This document shows, one piece after another, positions 46,793 to 57,995 of a stretch of DNA of 64,000 bases. Position numbers and translations under genes: made by a program. The notes under the pieces were generated by a model. It made no database searches. It saw only the letters and a program-made list of their open reading frames with translations, and was not told the DNA's origin. Positions within the stretch are counted from its first letter, which is position 1. Each line of letters starts with the position of its first letter. Source of the DNA: Adineta vaga (taxonomy: Eukaryota > Rotifera); NCBI GenBank assembly GCA_021613535.1, contig CP075496.1, positions 3,038,001 to 3,102,000 on the forward strand, given 5' to 3'.

Positions 46793-48460
46793 TTTTTTTG
46801 GATTCAAAGCCTTTTATTTGAAATGAAAGAGGTGTTACAATTTAAACAGGACATAACCGAGAACAGAAACAACCGAAAATAATCTAAGGCCGGAGAGAAG
46901 AGAAATAGAGACGCATGACAATGTCTTATGTCTCTGATAAATCACAGTAGTTGAATGTTGCTGTTTTATCGACATTTTTGGTCAACTCAGCTTGTGATGT
47001 ACTACAGTATTTAATATCTGACGTTTCATGGTTTTGTATAATGGATGAAATAATTTGTGTTATTTACAAGAAATGAATAAGCCATTTTGTTGCTTATTCT
47101 TGTACTGTATAGTAAGATGGATGTTATTGTATTTTCTAACGATAATCATCGTTGATAATAATATTATAATTTGATTCAGTTCCATATTTAATATGAACTT
47201 GAATCGAGTGGACGTTGTTTGGGGTTCATTTTTTTGTGTTAATGTGGGAGCATATGTCATATCACTCTAATTTGAACTCGTATAGTTGATATTCGACAAT
47301 AATGACTATAGTTGTTAATATACTGTCCTAGTCGATGTTGTTTCATATTTGACTAAGTATCTCTTCAAGATGCTTTTTCAGTGTGCTGTCATTGTTTGCC
47401 GTTGCTGTTTGAATGGATTGTTTCAGCAGTGTTGTTGCATACTCTTTGATTTTTGGTATGTTCGATTTTTGATGAATATAATTAACCGACGTATAGATTG
47501 GTAAACCAAGTGTAGCACGTATTGCTTTGTTTTGGATGATTTGTAACCGTTCCCATACTTTGTCACTTGCAGTGAGTAGTACAGGATAACCATACGTAAT
47601 TATTGTTCTTGTAATAGCTTTGAAAATATTTATCATCGTCTTTTCGTTTGGTTCTTTGGCTGCTTTTGATAAATATCTTAATAGACTAATTCTTGCAGCC
47701 AGCTTCGTTTCGATGTGACGAAGATGATTTCTCCATTTTAATTGTTTATCGATGATTACACCCAAATATCTTGTTGCATCAAGCGGTTTAATATTAACAT
47801 TATCGACTTTAACTACCACAGGATGTTTGTATTTCTTCTTTGGATGTATTGTGAAGTGTATCATCTCTGTCTTTGTTGGTTGTAGTTTTAATTTCCATGA
47901 TTTACACCAGCTTTCGAAAGCGTCTATGGATTTTTGAAGTCTTTTATTTAGGCAAGACATTCTGTTTGATGAAGTCCATAATGCTGTATCGTCGGCGAAT
48001 AAACCATGTTCAGTATATTGTGGTAAACCATTCATCGAGTCTGCTGTATATATAATGTATAATAGTGGCGATAAAGGAGACCCTTGTGGTGTTCCACTTT
48101 GTAATTTAAATGGACGTGATAATATATTTTCTAATTCTATTGCAGCTGTTCTATTGTCGAGGAAAGAAAAAAGGTAATTGATGATGTATTGTGGAAGACG
48201 AAGATCATAAAGTTTGTAGATTAGACCATCATGCCATACAGAGTCAAAGGCTGCCTTGATGTCGAAGAAGATAACAGCTGAATGTCGTCTTCGTTCTAAT
48301 CGATGCAGTTGTCCCTTTGCATAGCGTTCAAGCCTAACTGTATTGCACATTGTGCTCTTCTTTGAACGAAAGCCAGCTCGATGTTCTGGTAGAATATTTC
48401 TTCGTTCTATTTCGAGCATCAGTCGTTGTTTTATGATCTTTTCGAGCAGTTTTCCTAAGC
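46793..48460 (-). mobile_element. 5'-truncated LINE in IGS copy 2
   Basis: A 1668-bp copy almost identical to the one in spacer 1, at the same site. Its 3' end on the minus strand is a short A run (T run at 46791-46799), its 5' end is cut at CTTAGG near 48460, and both sides carry the 27-bp duplication, complete here. Short tail, 5' truncation and duplication fit target-primed reverse transcription. Confidence 0.92.
47343..48460 (-). pseudogene. LINE reverse transcriptase, 5'-truncated, copy 2
   Basis: Same protein as copy 1 with one clear change (YLISFLDN to YLFSFLDN). The open frame continues upstream of the element into spacer sequence up to 48557, adding a spurious hydrophobic N-terminus; only the part from GKLLEKIIKQRLMLEIE onward is LINE-derived. 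RT motifs A, B and C (FADD) are intact, while the endonuclease and fingers region are missing, so it cannot be active alone. Confidence 0.9.
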
Positions 48461-48463
48461 AAA

Positions 48464-48490
48464 AAAAAAAGCTGAATAAGTAAATCGATT
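48464..48490 (+). repeat. LINE target-site duplication, right copy in IGS 2
   Basis: Seven A plus GCTGAATAAGTAAATCGATT, preceded by three further A, then spacer sequence GACTAGGTTT resumes. Confidence 0.85.
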
Positions 48491-49170
48491 GACTAGGTTT
48501 TATATATAATATGCAATTGAAGAGAAAAAAAAGATTTAACTGAGTACAAGACAACAAACTAGTTAATAGATTGAGTGGATTTTATATGTAATATGAAGTT
48601 GAAAACACGTAAATGAAATGAATACATATAAACGAATGAATTAGTAAATAGGTTGATTTTACTATATATTATATATGAAGATGAAGATGAAGTAAAAAAA
48701 ATAGCTTACTAACCAAGTATGAATCAGCAAATGGATTGACTAGGTTTTATACAGAATATGACGTTGAAGGAAAGAAAAAGAAATGGGTGAAAATGCAAAG
48801 ACGAATAAGCAAATTGGTCGACTCTTTTTCATATATAATATAAGAAACGATAGAGGAAAGCAAAAGAAGATGTAAGTGAGGGTGTATAGACGCGAAGACG
48901 AAGGAACGAACAAGTCGGTCGATAAGTCTTCATATATATATATATATAGTATATAGTGACAGGAAAGAAGAAGAAATAAGCGAATCGATTGACTCGAAGT
49001 CATATCATATATGAAGTTGATACAATGAAATAGCTGAATAGAAAACGGATTTGGTAAATCGATTGACTCCACTTCGTATTACATATGGAGTTGATACAAC
49101 GACGTAGGTGAATGAAAAAATGAATAAGCAGATGGATTGACGTATTTCTCAGTTATATATGAAGCAAACT
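48483..49170 (+). repeat. Degenerate IGS subrepeats, copy 2
   Basis: The same series of about nine diverged units as at 35487-36170, with cores such as AAATCGATTGACT. It differs by small indels, for example a longer TA run near 48931-48956. Confidence 0.7.
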
Positions 49171-49748
49171 CGTAGTACGCGATTCCGATATAACAATTTT
49201 TGTACAGATTCGACTGACACAAGAATGGTCTAGTTTCTCGAGGATGATGTTGTGATGAAGCGATGGTTCGGCTAGTATGACTGTGTTGATACAGTTGTTT
49301 AGCAGTATGAAATAAATTGTATATGATGAAAAAAAAAGTTTGTCGAAGCTGCTTCGTCAACTTTTCACATGATCATATACAAATATCATATAAAAAAACG
49401 AACTAATTGCAAACAAAATGCATCACGAATGGCAAAGAAGTGAATGCGGTTGAAAATGTTTCAACTTACGCACACACATATATAAACTAACATCTTGTTG
49501 ATCAGTTTTCAATAATTGGTCATATGTTGATAGTTTGGGCTTGAATGCTTGTAAATGAGTTGCATTAAAAACAGGAATGAATTTATTCCTATGATGTGGG
49601 TTGGTTTTGTTTCGTCTCGATGAAACAACGAATATAAATGTAATATTTATATTATAAACACTGGTCATAATGAAGTGATTTCATTTGACTTGTTGTGAAA
49701 AAAAGCATATACATATCTTCTTGTATATGCATATATATATAACGAAGC

Positions 49749-51381
49749 TTTCCGATTGATCTTGTCGGTGGCTTTCCTTTGTCTTGAAGATTAAGCCATG
49801 CATGTCTAAGTATGAACTGGTTTAAGGTGAAACTGCGTACGGCTCATTACATCAGCTATAACTTTCTTTGATCATAAATTCTAAATGGAATAACCGAGGA
49901 AAAGCCTGGGCTAATACATGCGACAATTCCGGTAGTAATATCGGAATGCTTTTATTAGATCAAAACCTTCTAGTTCTTTAACCGGAACTGTTTGTTGGTG
50001 ACTCTAAATAACTTTGTGTTGATCGTATGACCTTTGTGTCGACGACATATCTTTCAAGTGTCTGACTTATCAACTTTAGACGGTACATTATATGTCTACC
50101 GTGGTTGTAACGAGTACAGAGAATCAGGGTTTGGTTCTGGAGAGGCCGCCTGAGAAACGGCGACCACTTCCAAGGAAGGCAGCAGGCGCGCAAATTACCC
50201 ACTCTCAAAACGAGGAGGTAGTGAAGAGAAATAACGATGTTAGTCTTATTTAGGCTGACAATCGGAATGGGAACACTGTAAACAGGTTATCGATTAACAA
50301 TTGGAGGGCAAGTCTGGTGCCAGCAGCCGCGGTAATTCCAGCTCCAATAAGGAAAACTAAAGTTGCTGTGTTTAAAAAGCTCGTAGTTGAATTTCGGGTA
50401 TTTGTTGCTAGCTGGTCTAACTGGCCATGTTGGTTAACAGATCCTCATTTGCTGGACGGCTGGCGATGATCTTTATCGATTGTCGTCAGTTGCCAGAACG
50501 TTTACTTTGAGAAAATTAGAGTGCTAAAAGCAGGCTTTCGCCTATATATATTGCATGGAATAATGAAATAAGATCTCGATTTTATTTCGTTGGTTTTAGA
50601 AATTGAGATAATGATTAATAGGATCAGAGGGGGGCGTACGTACTGTGGTGTGAGAGGTGAAATTCTTGGATCGCCACAGGACGAACAGCAGCGAAGGCGT
50701 TCGCCAAGAATGTTTTCATTAATCAAGAACGAAAGTTTGAGGTTCGAAGACGATTAGATACCGTCCTAGTTCAAACCATAAACGTTGCCAACTGTCTTTT
50801 AGATGCGGTTATTTATATGACTCATCTGGCGGATCTCGAGAAATCTAAGTTTTTAGGTTCCGGGGGAAGTATGGTTGCAAAGCTGAAACTTAAAAGAATT
50901 GACGGAAGGACACACAAGAAGTGGAGCCTGTGGCCTAATTTGACTCAACACGGGAAACCTTACTCGGCCAGGACACTTTTAGGATTGACAGATTGAGAGC
51001 TCTTTCTTGATTAGGTGGGTGGTGGTGCATGGTCGTTCGTAGTTCGTGGAGCGATTTGTCTGATTAATTTCGATAACGAACGAGACTCCGGCTTACTAAA
51101 TAGTCTAAAGTTCGAAGGGACTTTTCAAGACTTCTTAGCAGGATAAGTGGCACTTTTTAAGCCACACGAAATGGAGCAATAACAGGTCTGTGATGCCCTT
51201 AGATGTCCGAGGCTGCACGCGCGCTACACTGGAGAGTTCAGAATGTTTCTTCCTACTTCGACAGAAGTGGGTAACCATGAAATTCTCTTCGTGACTGGGA
51301 TCGGAGCTTGCAATTATTCTCCGTCAACGAGGAATTCCTAGTAAGCACTATTTCATCAGAATGTGCTGATTATGTCCCTGT

Positions 51382-51416
<35 letters not shown>

Positions 51417-51562
51417 AATGTTTTAGTGAGATCTTCGGCTTGGTTTTCCGAGCGGCTCTCGGGTCGTTCGGTTTTTATCGAAAAGATGCTCAAACTGGAT
51501 CATTTAGAGGAAGTAAAAGTCGTAACAAGGTATTCGTAGGTGAACCTGCGTATGGATCATTA
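49749..51562 (+). rRNA. 18S ribosomal RNA, unit 2
   Basis: Almost identical to the unit 1 gene, one base shorter because it has the normal GGGCAAGTCTGG where unit 1 has an extra T. The end is GGATCATTA at 51554-51562. It shares the unusual 5' and 3' terminal helices with unit 1, which argues these are real features of the organism rather than errors. Confidence 0.97.
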
Positions 51563-51782
51563 CCGTTCTATGATTGATTTCCAATCATAAACAAAACTTC
51601 TAACTTCGCACGATCATCATACATATTACATGTGTGATGATTGTGTCGCACCATTATGTAACTAACAAGTCATAGTATATTCAAAACTGTGACTTGTTTC
51701 AAACTTTTCCATTCAACAAATCATTGTTGTTTGTCATTGAATATGAATCGAATTGTATACATATACAGAAACAAAAAAAAAT
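51563..51782 (+). other. Internal transcribed spacer 1, unit 2
   Basis: The same length as in unit 1 (about 220 bases), with no difference noticed by eye. Confidence 0.85.
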
Positions 51783-51931
51783 AATTCTGTACGGTGGATC
51801 ACTCGGCTCGTTATTCGATGAAGAGCGCAGCAAAGTGCGAGAAAGCAATGCGAATTGCAGGACAAATTGAGCATGAATAACTCGAACGCATCTAGCAGCC
51901 AAGACATTAGTCGAGGCTAAATTTGCTTCAG
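51783..51931 (+). rRNA. 5.8S ribosomal RNA, unit 2
   Basis: Same landmarks as unit 1. One difference: A at 51865 where unit 1 and nearly all eukaryotes have C, so GCAGGACACATTG becomes GCAGGACAAATTG. This suggests a mutated or non-dominant copy, or a sequencing error. Confidence 0.95.
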
Positions 51932-52230
51932 TCTTGTTTACATAACATCAAATTCATTTATTTTCTAAATGAATTGCTGGCAAGTTCGATAATATTACTT
52001 TATCTAGCTTGCAAGACATATATAACATATATCATTATATAGATTTCTATATAATGTTGTATACGTATAAAACGGAGTTATACACATACACAAATGAATT
52101 TTATTGTGTGAACTGTCATAACATGAGAAATCTTTATCATATCCATGTTACTGATAATCAACATGCAATCGAATGACTTTGTAACATAAATATGTGTGTA
52201 ATATATACTTATCCATTTATTTTCACATTT
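51932..52230 (+). other. Internal transcribed spacer 2, unit 2
   Basis: Nearly identical to unit 1, with a C to T difference near 52178 (GACTTTG instead of GACCTTG). Confidence 0.8.
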
Positions 52231-52572
52231 CAAGCTGAAGTCAAATTAGAATACTTGCTGAACTTAAGCATATTAATAAGCAAAGGAAAAGAAATCAACT
52301 GAGATTGCCTTAGTAATGGCGAATGAACCGGCAAAAGCTCATTGCTGAAGCGTGTTAGATTTACTTCTGACATGCATTGTAGCATTTGGGGTAACTACTG
52401 TATGGTGCCTGTTCGTGTGAGTTCCTTTGATCAGGGCTTTAACCATAGAAGGTGCTAGTCCTATAATCACGAATAGTTCTGTGCCGTACATTGTCTACCT
52501 TTCGAGTAGCGTAGTTTGAGATTGCTACGCCAACGTGGGACGTAAACTTGTTCCAAAGCTAAATATTATAAC

Positions 52573-52623
<51 letters not shown>

Positions 52624-53431
52624 GAGAGAGTTAAATAGTACGTAAAACCGTACAGAAGAAAACGAATGGCCGCATTCATCAGATTACTTTGGATTCAATT
52701 CGATTTCTATATGATGGTAATACATGTTGATTTGGAACTTCAACAGTCCATTGATATGTTCTTGCCTAGAATCGGATGCATTTTCAAAGTATTAACTGAA
52801 CCTGGATCTATAACATTACAGCTAGTCGAATCAGTCTATTTTGGTAGCGACTTTTAGTCGTGTTAAAAATATGACTTGCATAAATAACAAATTCGACTTG
52901 GCGTTATAGGTAAACTGACGTGTTCTTTGATTTCAGTACTTTCGAGTACGGCACGCCATGAGCATTGTTTGTGTTACATGAGTAACTAATATCTAAACAA
53001 TATTAGTTTTATTCATTGTCAATGCCTAATGTTTTGTGGCTGTCAATGAAATCGGCAAGTCAACAGGAGTTTTGAATGCCGAGTTATTCGACCCGTCTTG
53101 AAACACGGTCTAAGGAGTTCACTGCATGTGCAAGAGTTCGGCTGTATGAAAAGCCTTGCTCGTAATGAAAGTAAAGAACATTCTTGCAATGTTTGAAGTG
53201 TGATTTCTGTCATCTGGTGCAAATCATGACAATGAACGCAACACTGACAGGTTCTATTGCCGCTGGCAAAGAGCTTAGTAAGAGTATATGCAATGAGACC
53301 CGAAAGATGGTGAACTTAACGTGTGTAGAATGAAGCCAGGGGAAACCCTGGTGGAAGTTCGTAGCGGTTCTGACGTGCAAATCGATCGTCAAACATGCGT
53401 TAAGGGGCGAAAGACTAATCGAACCATCTAG

Positions 53432-53564
53432 TAGCTGGTTCCGTCCGAAGTTTCCCTCAGGATAGCTGGCATTCAATTTTCACAGTTATATCCGGTAAAG
53501 CGAATGTTTAGAGGCATTGGGCGTAAAATACGCTCAACCTATTGACAAACTTTAAATGGGTATG
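53432..53564 (+). repeat. Very long target-site duplication of the R9-like element, left copy
   Basis: 133 bases from TAGCTGGTTCCGTCC to TAAATGGGTATG, repeated at 57863-57995. A few end bases may match by chance, so the true duplication is about 126-133 bases. This matches the exceptionally long duplication reported for bdelloid R9 elements (126 bp, from memory). Confidence 0.93.
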
Positions 53565-53958
53565 GTTATGTTTTGTAACATCGCTTAGTATTGGTAAAGA
53601 TTTAGAATTGTCTTAGGTGCATATCGAAACCCCTTGTTTCTGACTTCGTCAACAAGATATATCGTGAAATGGAGGCCAGTGATCGGCTTCTTTGAGTCCA
53701 CCGCCAGTGTGGCAAGTCTATTCGTAGGCCTTGAAAAGAAAGCACTGTGTAGAAACGAGCCGGACCTCTGCTTGCGTTCGGATAGAAAATACGAACTTCG
53801 TCCGGAAACCTATGCCAATAGGTGACCACGTCGCCCTGGGGGAGTGAAGACTTTGTTGTTTCTTCAAAACGGTCCATTGTACTGTAGGTAACGTAGTTAC
53901 GTATGAGCACGATGTATACGCTGAGCAGACAAAGCTAGTAGCTCTGCTAATAGTTCGA

Positions 53959-53990
53959 AATCTGATTGGGGTCTGCAACCCCTTCAGATT
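53959..53990 (+). promoter_or_regulatory. Stable hairpin just before the R9-like start codon
   Basis: AATCTGA (53959-53965) pairs with TCAGATT (53984-53990), and inside it GGGGT (53968-53972) pairs with ACCCC around a CTGCA loop. The start codon follows 19 bases later at 54010. It may shape translation initiation on an uncapped 28S co-transcript, by inference. Confidence 0.6.
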
Positions 53991-54009
53991 ACCTGAATAC
54001 GCACTTCCA

Positions 54010-57000
54010 ATGAACACTAGAAATACACGACAAGCTCGAGTAAACTTACTAACTCAGCATGCGCATTCAGATTCTGGCATGATTGATAATGGTGCTCCAT
54101 CCAAGGAAACGCTAGTTTCTCCATCTTCAGTCTATACGATAGAGTATCCTATTGAAGGGATCATCTGTCTTATCTGTGACGACACTAGCTGTCGCACTCA
54201 CCTTGAACTCCGTGAACATGTAATGAACGATCATAATGTCCATGACATAAAATACAAATGTAAAATATGTGGTAAAATATTTCTCACTATAGGTAGTATT
54301 AAATCGCACCATCCCGCATGTAAGCGAAAACAACCAACTACACCTATAGCAACTACCAATCAACAATTGCCACCTTCAACTCTGGCAGCCACTATCACTC
54401 CTAAAGCACCACTTAATATCCCTGCACTGCAATGTGAGATCTGCTACGATGAAAACATCATACACATTGCGACAAATAAAAGAGGCCTCACGTCACATAT
54501 GCGAGCTAAACATGCAGAAGCATATGAAAAATCAAAAAAAACTGCCCTAATACGGATAGCATGGAATAAAGACGAAGACATCATGTTGGCTAATCTTGAA
54601 ATTAAACTTAAATCGATTAAAAAGGGCCAAATACTCGATCGATTATGCAACGAGTGGAATAAACTCGTGAAACAATCACATGCCAACCCCAGATCAAAAG
54701 ACGCTATTCGTACTCGTCGACAACAAGCTGCTTATAAAGACGTTGTAAATGATCTCCAGAGGAGAACAATATCAGATTCACAAAACCCGGTCGATACACC
54801 ATCTGATAAAACCTCTTCATCGACCGAATCTGACCCTGAAACAGATCAAAATATCGCAGCTAATTTAAATGTCGAAGATGTGAGTGCTATAAAAAACATG
54901 CTCAATGATATGCATATAACTAATAGGAAATTATCTACTTTCATGAAAGATGCTATACAAGCATTTTTAAACTCTAGTATGACTACTGATGCTGTTCAAC
55001 TAACGATGCTTGGAATAAACCACTCACTGTCCAACATCAGAAATCGTAATAGAAATAACTCCAGTAGCCAAAGAATCAACAAAAATATGCTTGCTACGAA
55101 TAAGAAAAATGCTCGAAACTTATCTCGCATAAGTAAAGCTAATGAACGTGCTTATTATCAACGTCTATATAGTCATAATAAATCTAGGCTTATGGATGAA
55201 CTTATCAATGGAGTGTCACCGAACATCGACCCACCCCCTATTAATGCAGCCGTTCAGTTCTACGAGCAAATATGGTCCGTCTATACTCGTGATCAGCACT
55301 CTGTTGAACCTAAATCCATGACGAACAACAGTAATTTCCAACTGCTATCACCTATTACTAAACTGGATATAGACAATGTAATCAAAAGGACCAAACGAGA
55401 TACGGCTAAAGGACTCGATCTGGTAACCCTACAAGAGGCTAAACTACTAGCGGATGAAGATCTTCTTGTTGCTTTTAACATCTGGCTAGGTAGTAGACGA
55501 ATTCCATCTGAACTCAAATTGAATCGTACTACACTAATTCCAAAAGGAAACATAGATCTCGATAAAATCACTAATTGGAGACCTATAACGATATCATCGG
55601 TTCTACTTCGTCTTTTTAATAAAATCATCGGGCACCGTATGAGCAAATATTTTGAAATCGACAAACGACAATTGGGCTTCACACCAATTAATGGATGTAG
55701 CATGAACATTCAATGGCTGCACCATCTTCTCAAACATGCAAGACTAAGAAAAAGAGATATTAACGTTTGTCTGATTGATGTAGCTAAAGCTTTTGATTCT
55801 GTTCCACATGAAAGTATTTTTCGAGCTCTAACAAGACATCGAGCTCCACCCTCTTTCATTGAACTAGTACGTAACCAGTATATCGACAGCTGCACTTCTA
55901 TATCCTACAAAGAAGTAAGCTCAAAGAAAATTTTCATCAAGCGAGGAGTCAAACAAGGTGACTCTCTGTCACCACTACTGTTTAACTTAGTAACTGATGA
56001 ACTATTCGAAATACTTGGCGATCAATTTGGATATAGAATTGACAACATCGGTTCAACCAACATCAAATGCTTTGCCGATGATATATGTCTAATATCAGGA
56101 ACAAAAATTGGTATGGGACACATGATTTCAGAAACAACGAAATTTCTTGACGAACGTGGTTTACAAGTGAACGCTAAAAAGTGCATGTCCATAGCTTTAG
56201 AAAAAGGCTATAAAGGTAAAAAAAGTAAGATTGTAACAGAACCGGTATTTACCATCAAAGATGTACCGATTCCGATCTTAGGATATGTAACAAATTATAC
56301 CAAATATCTTGGCATAAAGTTCACATCAGTAGGTTCGATCAATGCTAATACAATTAAAGAAGAGATCAGTAACACTCTTGTCAAACTACAGAAAATATCT
56401 CTTAAGCCTCAACAAAAGATCGACCTCCTGCGTTCCCATGTGATTCCCTTATATATATACCAACTAATTAATTTAGAATTATATCCTAAAATTCTAAAAC
56501 AAATTGATATCTGCATTAGACGTACCATCAGATCTATACTTCACCTGCCAACGAGCCTTAGTATAGAATTCTTCTATCTTCCAACAAAAGAGGGAGGACT
56601 ACAGATCCCCCTGCTAAGAGACGTTATTGGATTAGCAAAAGTCCGGATATATAAATCAATTATGAGATCCGATGACGCTATCCTTAAATATCTAATGGAA
56701 AACCAAGGTTTTCCCTTCATCCATAGATTTACAAATGAACTTAGCCTTGACAGCTCCTTTGAAGCTGATGATTTAAAACAAAGGAAGATCGAAATAATGA
56801 AAGAGAGAAGAGTATCATTTGCCAATAAAGTCCACGGATACGGTGCTGAAGTCTTCGCAACATGTCCCCTAACCAACTTCTGGTTATACGGGGACTGTAA
56901 AACACTTAAAGGAAGAACATATATTAATGGCATTAAATTAAGAACTAATACTCTTGAAACCAGAGTAACCACTACGAGAGGGTTACTCACCGATAAAATG

Positions 57001-57537
57001 TGCAGAAGATGTCATGCAGAAAACGAAAGCCTTATGCATATATTACAGTACTGCAAAAGTACCAAAGGCTTAAGATATAAAAGACACAATCTAATATGTT
57101 CACGTGTGACCGAAAAACTAACAAAAAGAGGGTTCACAGTTTACGCTGAAAAAGCCTTTACCACTGATATAACCGGTTTACCGAACACCCTTAGACCAGA
57201 TATCATCGCTGTAAAAGATGGGCATGCTTACGTAATTGATATACAAAATGTATATGAATCTTCTGGCGCATCATTTACGAACGCTTCCGCCATGAAAACA
57301 CAAAAGTATATGCCTCTAACCGAATTCATCAAGACGAGACATCAATGCTCCGAAGTCTCTTTTAAAATACTTATAGTTGGTTCTAGAGGCTCATTCCATT
57401 ATGGTCACCTTAACATCTGGTACGAATTTGGTTTCACTTCTTCAGAGCTGCGCTATCTGGCATTAAACTGTATGGAGAACTCATTAAAAATTATATACTC
57501 ATTCCACAACAACCTCCAAGAATTCTCGGAACAATAA
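54010..57537 (+). CDS. R9-like retrotransposon protein: zinc fingers, Myb-like domain, reverse transcriptase, restriction-like endonuclease (1175 aa)
   Basis: The protein nicks 28S DNA at the target and reverse-transcribes the element RNA there. Three Cys/His fingers lie at the N-terminus: C53, C56, H70, H75; C84, C87, H100, C104; and C142, C145, H163, H168. A Myb/SANT-like segment follows (about 183-242, IAWNKDEDIMLANLE to SKDAIRTRRQQAAY). These bind target DNA. The RT shows motif A (VCLIDVAKAFDSVPHE), motif B (GVKQGDSLSPLLFNLVTDEL) and motif C (CFADDICL, catalytic D690-D691). The C-terminus has a CCHC knuckle (C998, C1001, then MHILQYC) and a PD..D-type nuclease site (RPDI at 1062-1065, then YVIDIQ). 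Length and order match R2-group proteins. The first Met of the open frame follows the 5' hairpin and is the likely start. The frame is fully intact. Confidence 0.95.
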   Translation: MNTRNTRQARVNLLTQHAHSDSGMIDNGAPSKETLVSPSSVYTIEYPIEGIICLICDDTSCRTHLELREHVMNDHNVHDIKYKCKICGKIFLTIGSIKSHHPACKRKQPTTPIATTNQQLPPSTLAATITPKAPLNIPALQCEICYDENIIHIATNKRGLTSHMRAKHAEAYEKSKKTALIRIAWNKDEDIMLANLEIKLKSIKKGQILDRLCNEWNKLVKQSHANPRSKDAIRTRRQQAAYKDVVNDLQRRTISDSQNPVDTPSDKTSSSTESDPETDQNIAANLNVEDVSAIKNMLNDMHITNRKLSTFMKDAIQAFLNSSMTTDAVQLTMLGINHSLSNIRNRNRNNSSSQRINKNMLATNKKNARNLSRISKANERAYYQRLYSHNKSRLMDELINGVSPNIDPPPINAAVQFYEQIWSVYTRDQHSVEPKSMTNNSNFQLLSPITKLDIDNVIKRTKRDTAKGLDLVTLQEAKLLADEDLLVAFNIWLGSRRIPSELKLNRTTLIPKGNIDLDKITNWRPITISSVLLRLFNKIIGHRMSKYFEIDKRQLGFTPINGCSMNIQWLHHLLKHARLRKRDINVCLIDVAKAFDSVPHESIFRALTRHRAPPSFIELVRNQYIDSCTSISYKEVSSKKIFIKRGVKQGDSLSPLLFNLVTDELFEILGDQFGYRIDNIGSTNIKCFADDICLISGTKIGMGHMISETTKFLDERGLQVNAKKCMSIALEKGYKGKKSKIVTEPVFTIKDVPIPILGYVTNYTKYLGIKFTSVGSINANTIKEEISNTLVKLQKISLKPQQKIDLLRSHVIPLYIYQLINLELYPKILKQIDICIRRTIRSILHLPTSLSIEFFYLPTKEGGLQIPLLRDVIGLAKVRIYKSIMRSDDAILKYLMENQGFPFIHRFTNELSLDSSFEADDLKQRKIEIMKERRVSFANKVHGYGAEVFATCPLTNFWLYGDCKTLKGRTYINGIKLRTNTLETRVTTTRGLLTDKMCRRCHAENESLMHILQYCKSTKGLRYKRHNLICSRVTEKLTKRGFTVYAEKAFTTDITGLPNTLRPDIIAVKDGHAYVIDIQNVYESSGASFTNASAMKTQKYMPLTEFIKTRHQCSEVSFKILIVGSRGSFHYGHLNIWYEFGFTSSELRYLALNCMENSLKIIYSFHNNLQEFSEQ

Positions 57538-57862
57538 TTCAATAGTTATCAAGAGCAAGAACGGGACACTATTGACTAAATAACGAAATTGCGCCAAATT
57601 CTTCCTTTCCCCTTCTTCCCTGTAATACTTCCCGTGAGGTGAACAGCCTATGGCCGTTCCATATATCGATACAAGTAAGATGTCTTTATGACGATAGCAT
57701 CCGAATTCACATCCCAAATGCGTCGCACGTATGCTGCGTCTATTCCTGTTCACCTTTCTTGCATGTTTTTGTTGACCGTTTATGTATCAATCTGTCGTCT
57801 CTTTTGTGTGTGTTATTTTTTTATCAGTTTTTTTGTTGGAAAAAATTGAAATAAACAGGAAC

Positions 57863-57995
57863 TAGCTGGTTCCGTCCGAAGTTTCCCTCAGGATAGCTGG
57901 CATTCAATTTTCACAGTTATATCCGGTAAAGCGAATGTTTAGAGGCATTGGGCGTAAAATACGCTCAACCTATTGACAAACTTTAAATGGGTATG
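57863..57995 (+). repeat. Very long target-site duplication of the R9-like element, right copy
   Basis: It matches 53432-53564 over 133 bases and is followed by the normal 28S continuation AAGTTCATTTTTCTACTTCA, as in the uninterrupted site of unit 1. Confidence 0.93.

Larger units (their letters stand above)
43596..49748 (+). repeat. Complete intergenic spacer between unit 1 and unit 2
   Basis: About 6.15 kb. In order: TTCA microsatellite (43620-43646), TA-rich tracts, a local 174-bp tandem duplication, a second copy of the 28S tail, unique AT-rich spacer, GTAT and GA microsatellites, the 1.67-kb LINE (46793-48460), degenerate subrepeats (48483-49170), and the region before 18S that must include the Pol I promoter and 5' external spacer. 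No TATA-independent Pol I element can be named from sequence alone. Small frames in this spacer recur in each copy only because the DNA is repeated. Confidence 0.85.
53565..57862 (+). mobile_element. Full-length R9-like rDNA-specific non-LTR retrotransposon
   Basis: A 4298-bp element inserted in 28S, same orientation, flanked by a 133-bp duplication. It has a 445-base 5' untranslated region with a strong hairpin before the start codon, one long intact ORF (54010-57537), and a 325-base 3' untranslated region that ends without a poly(A) tail (GAAATAAACAGGAAC). Single ORF, zinc fingers, restriction-like endonuclease, rDNA target and long duplication place it in the R2/R9 group. R9 was described in bdelloid rotifers. 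No HDV-like fold was found by eye at its 5' end. With no stop or frameshift in the ORF the copy may be active or recently active. Confidence 0.92.

Noticed and set aside
48461-48557. N-terminal extension of the LINE frame in copy 2
   Set aside because: This part is spacer sequence read in frame by chance; copy 1 lacks it.
53565-53660. HDV-like ribozyme at the 5' end of the R9-like element
   Set aside because: Only a small hairpin (GTTA/TAAC) was found; no P1, P2 and J4/2 combination could be drawn by eye.
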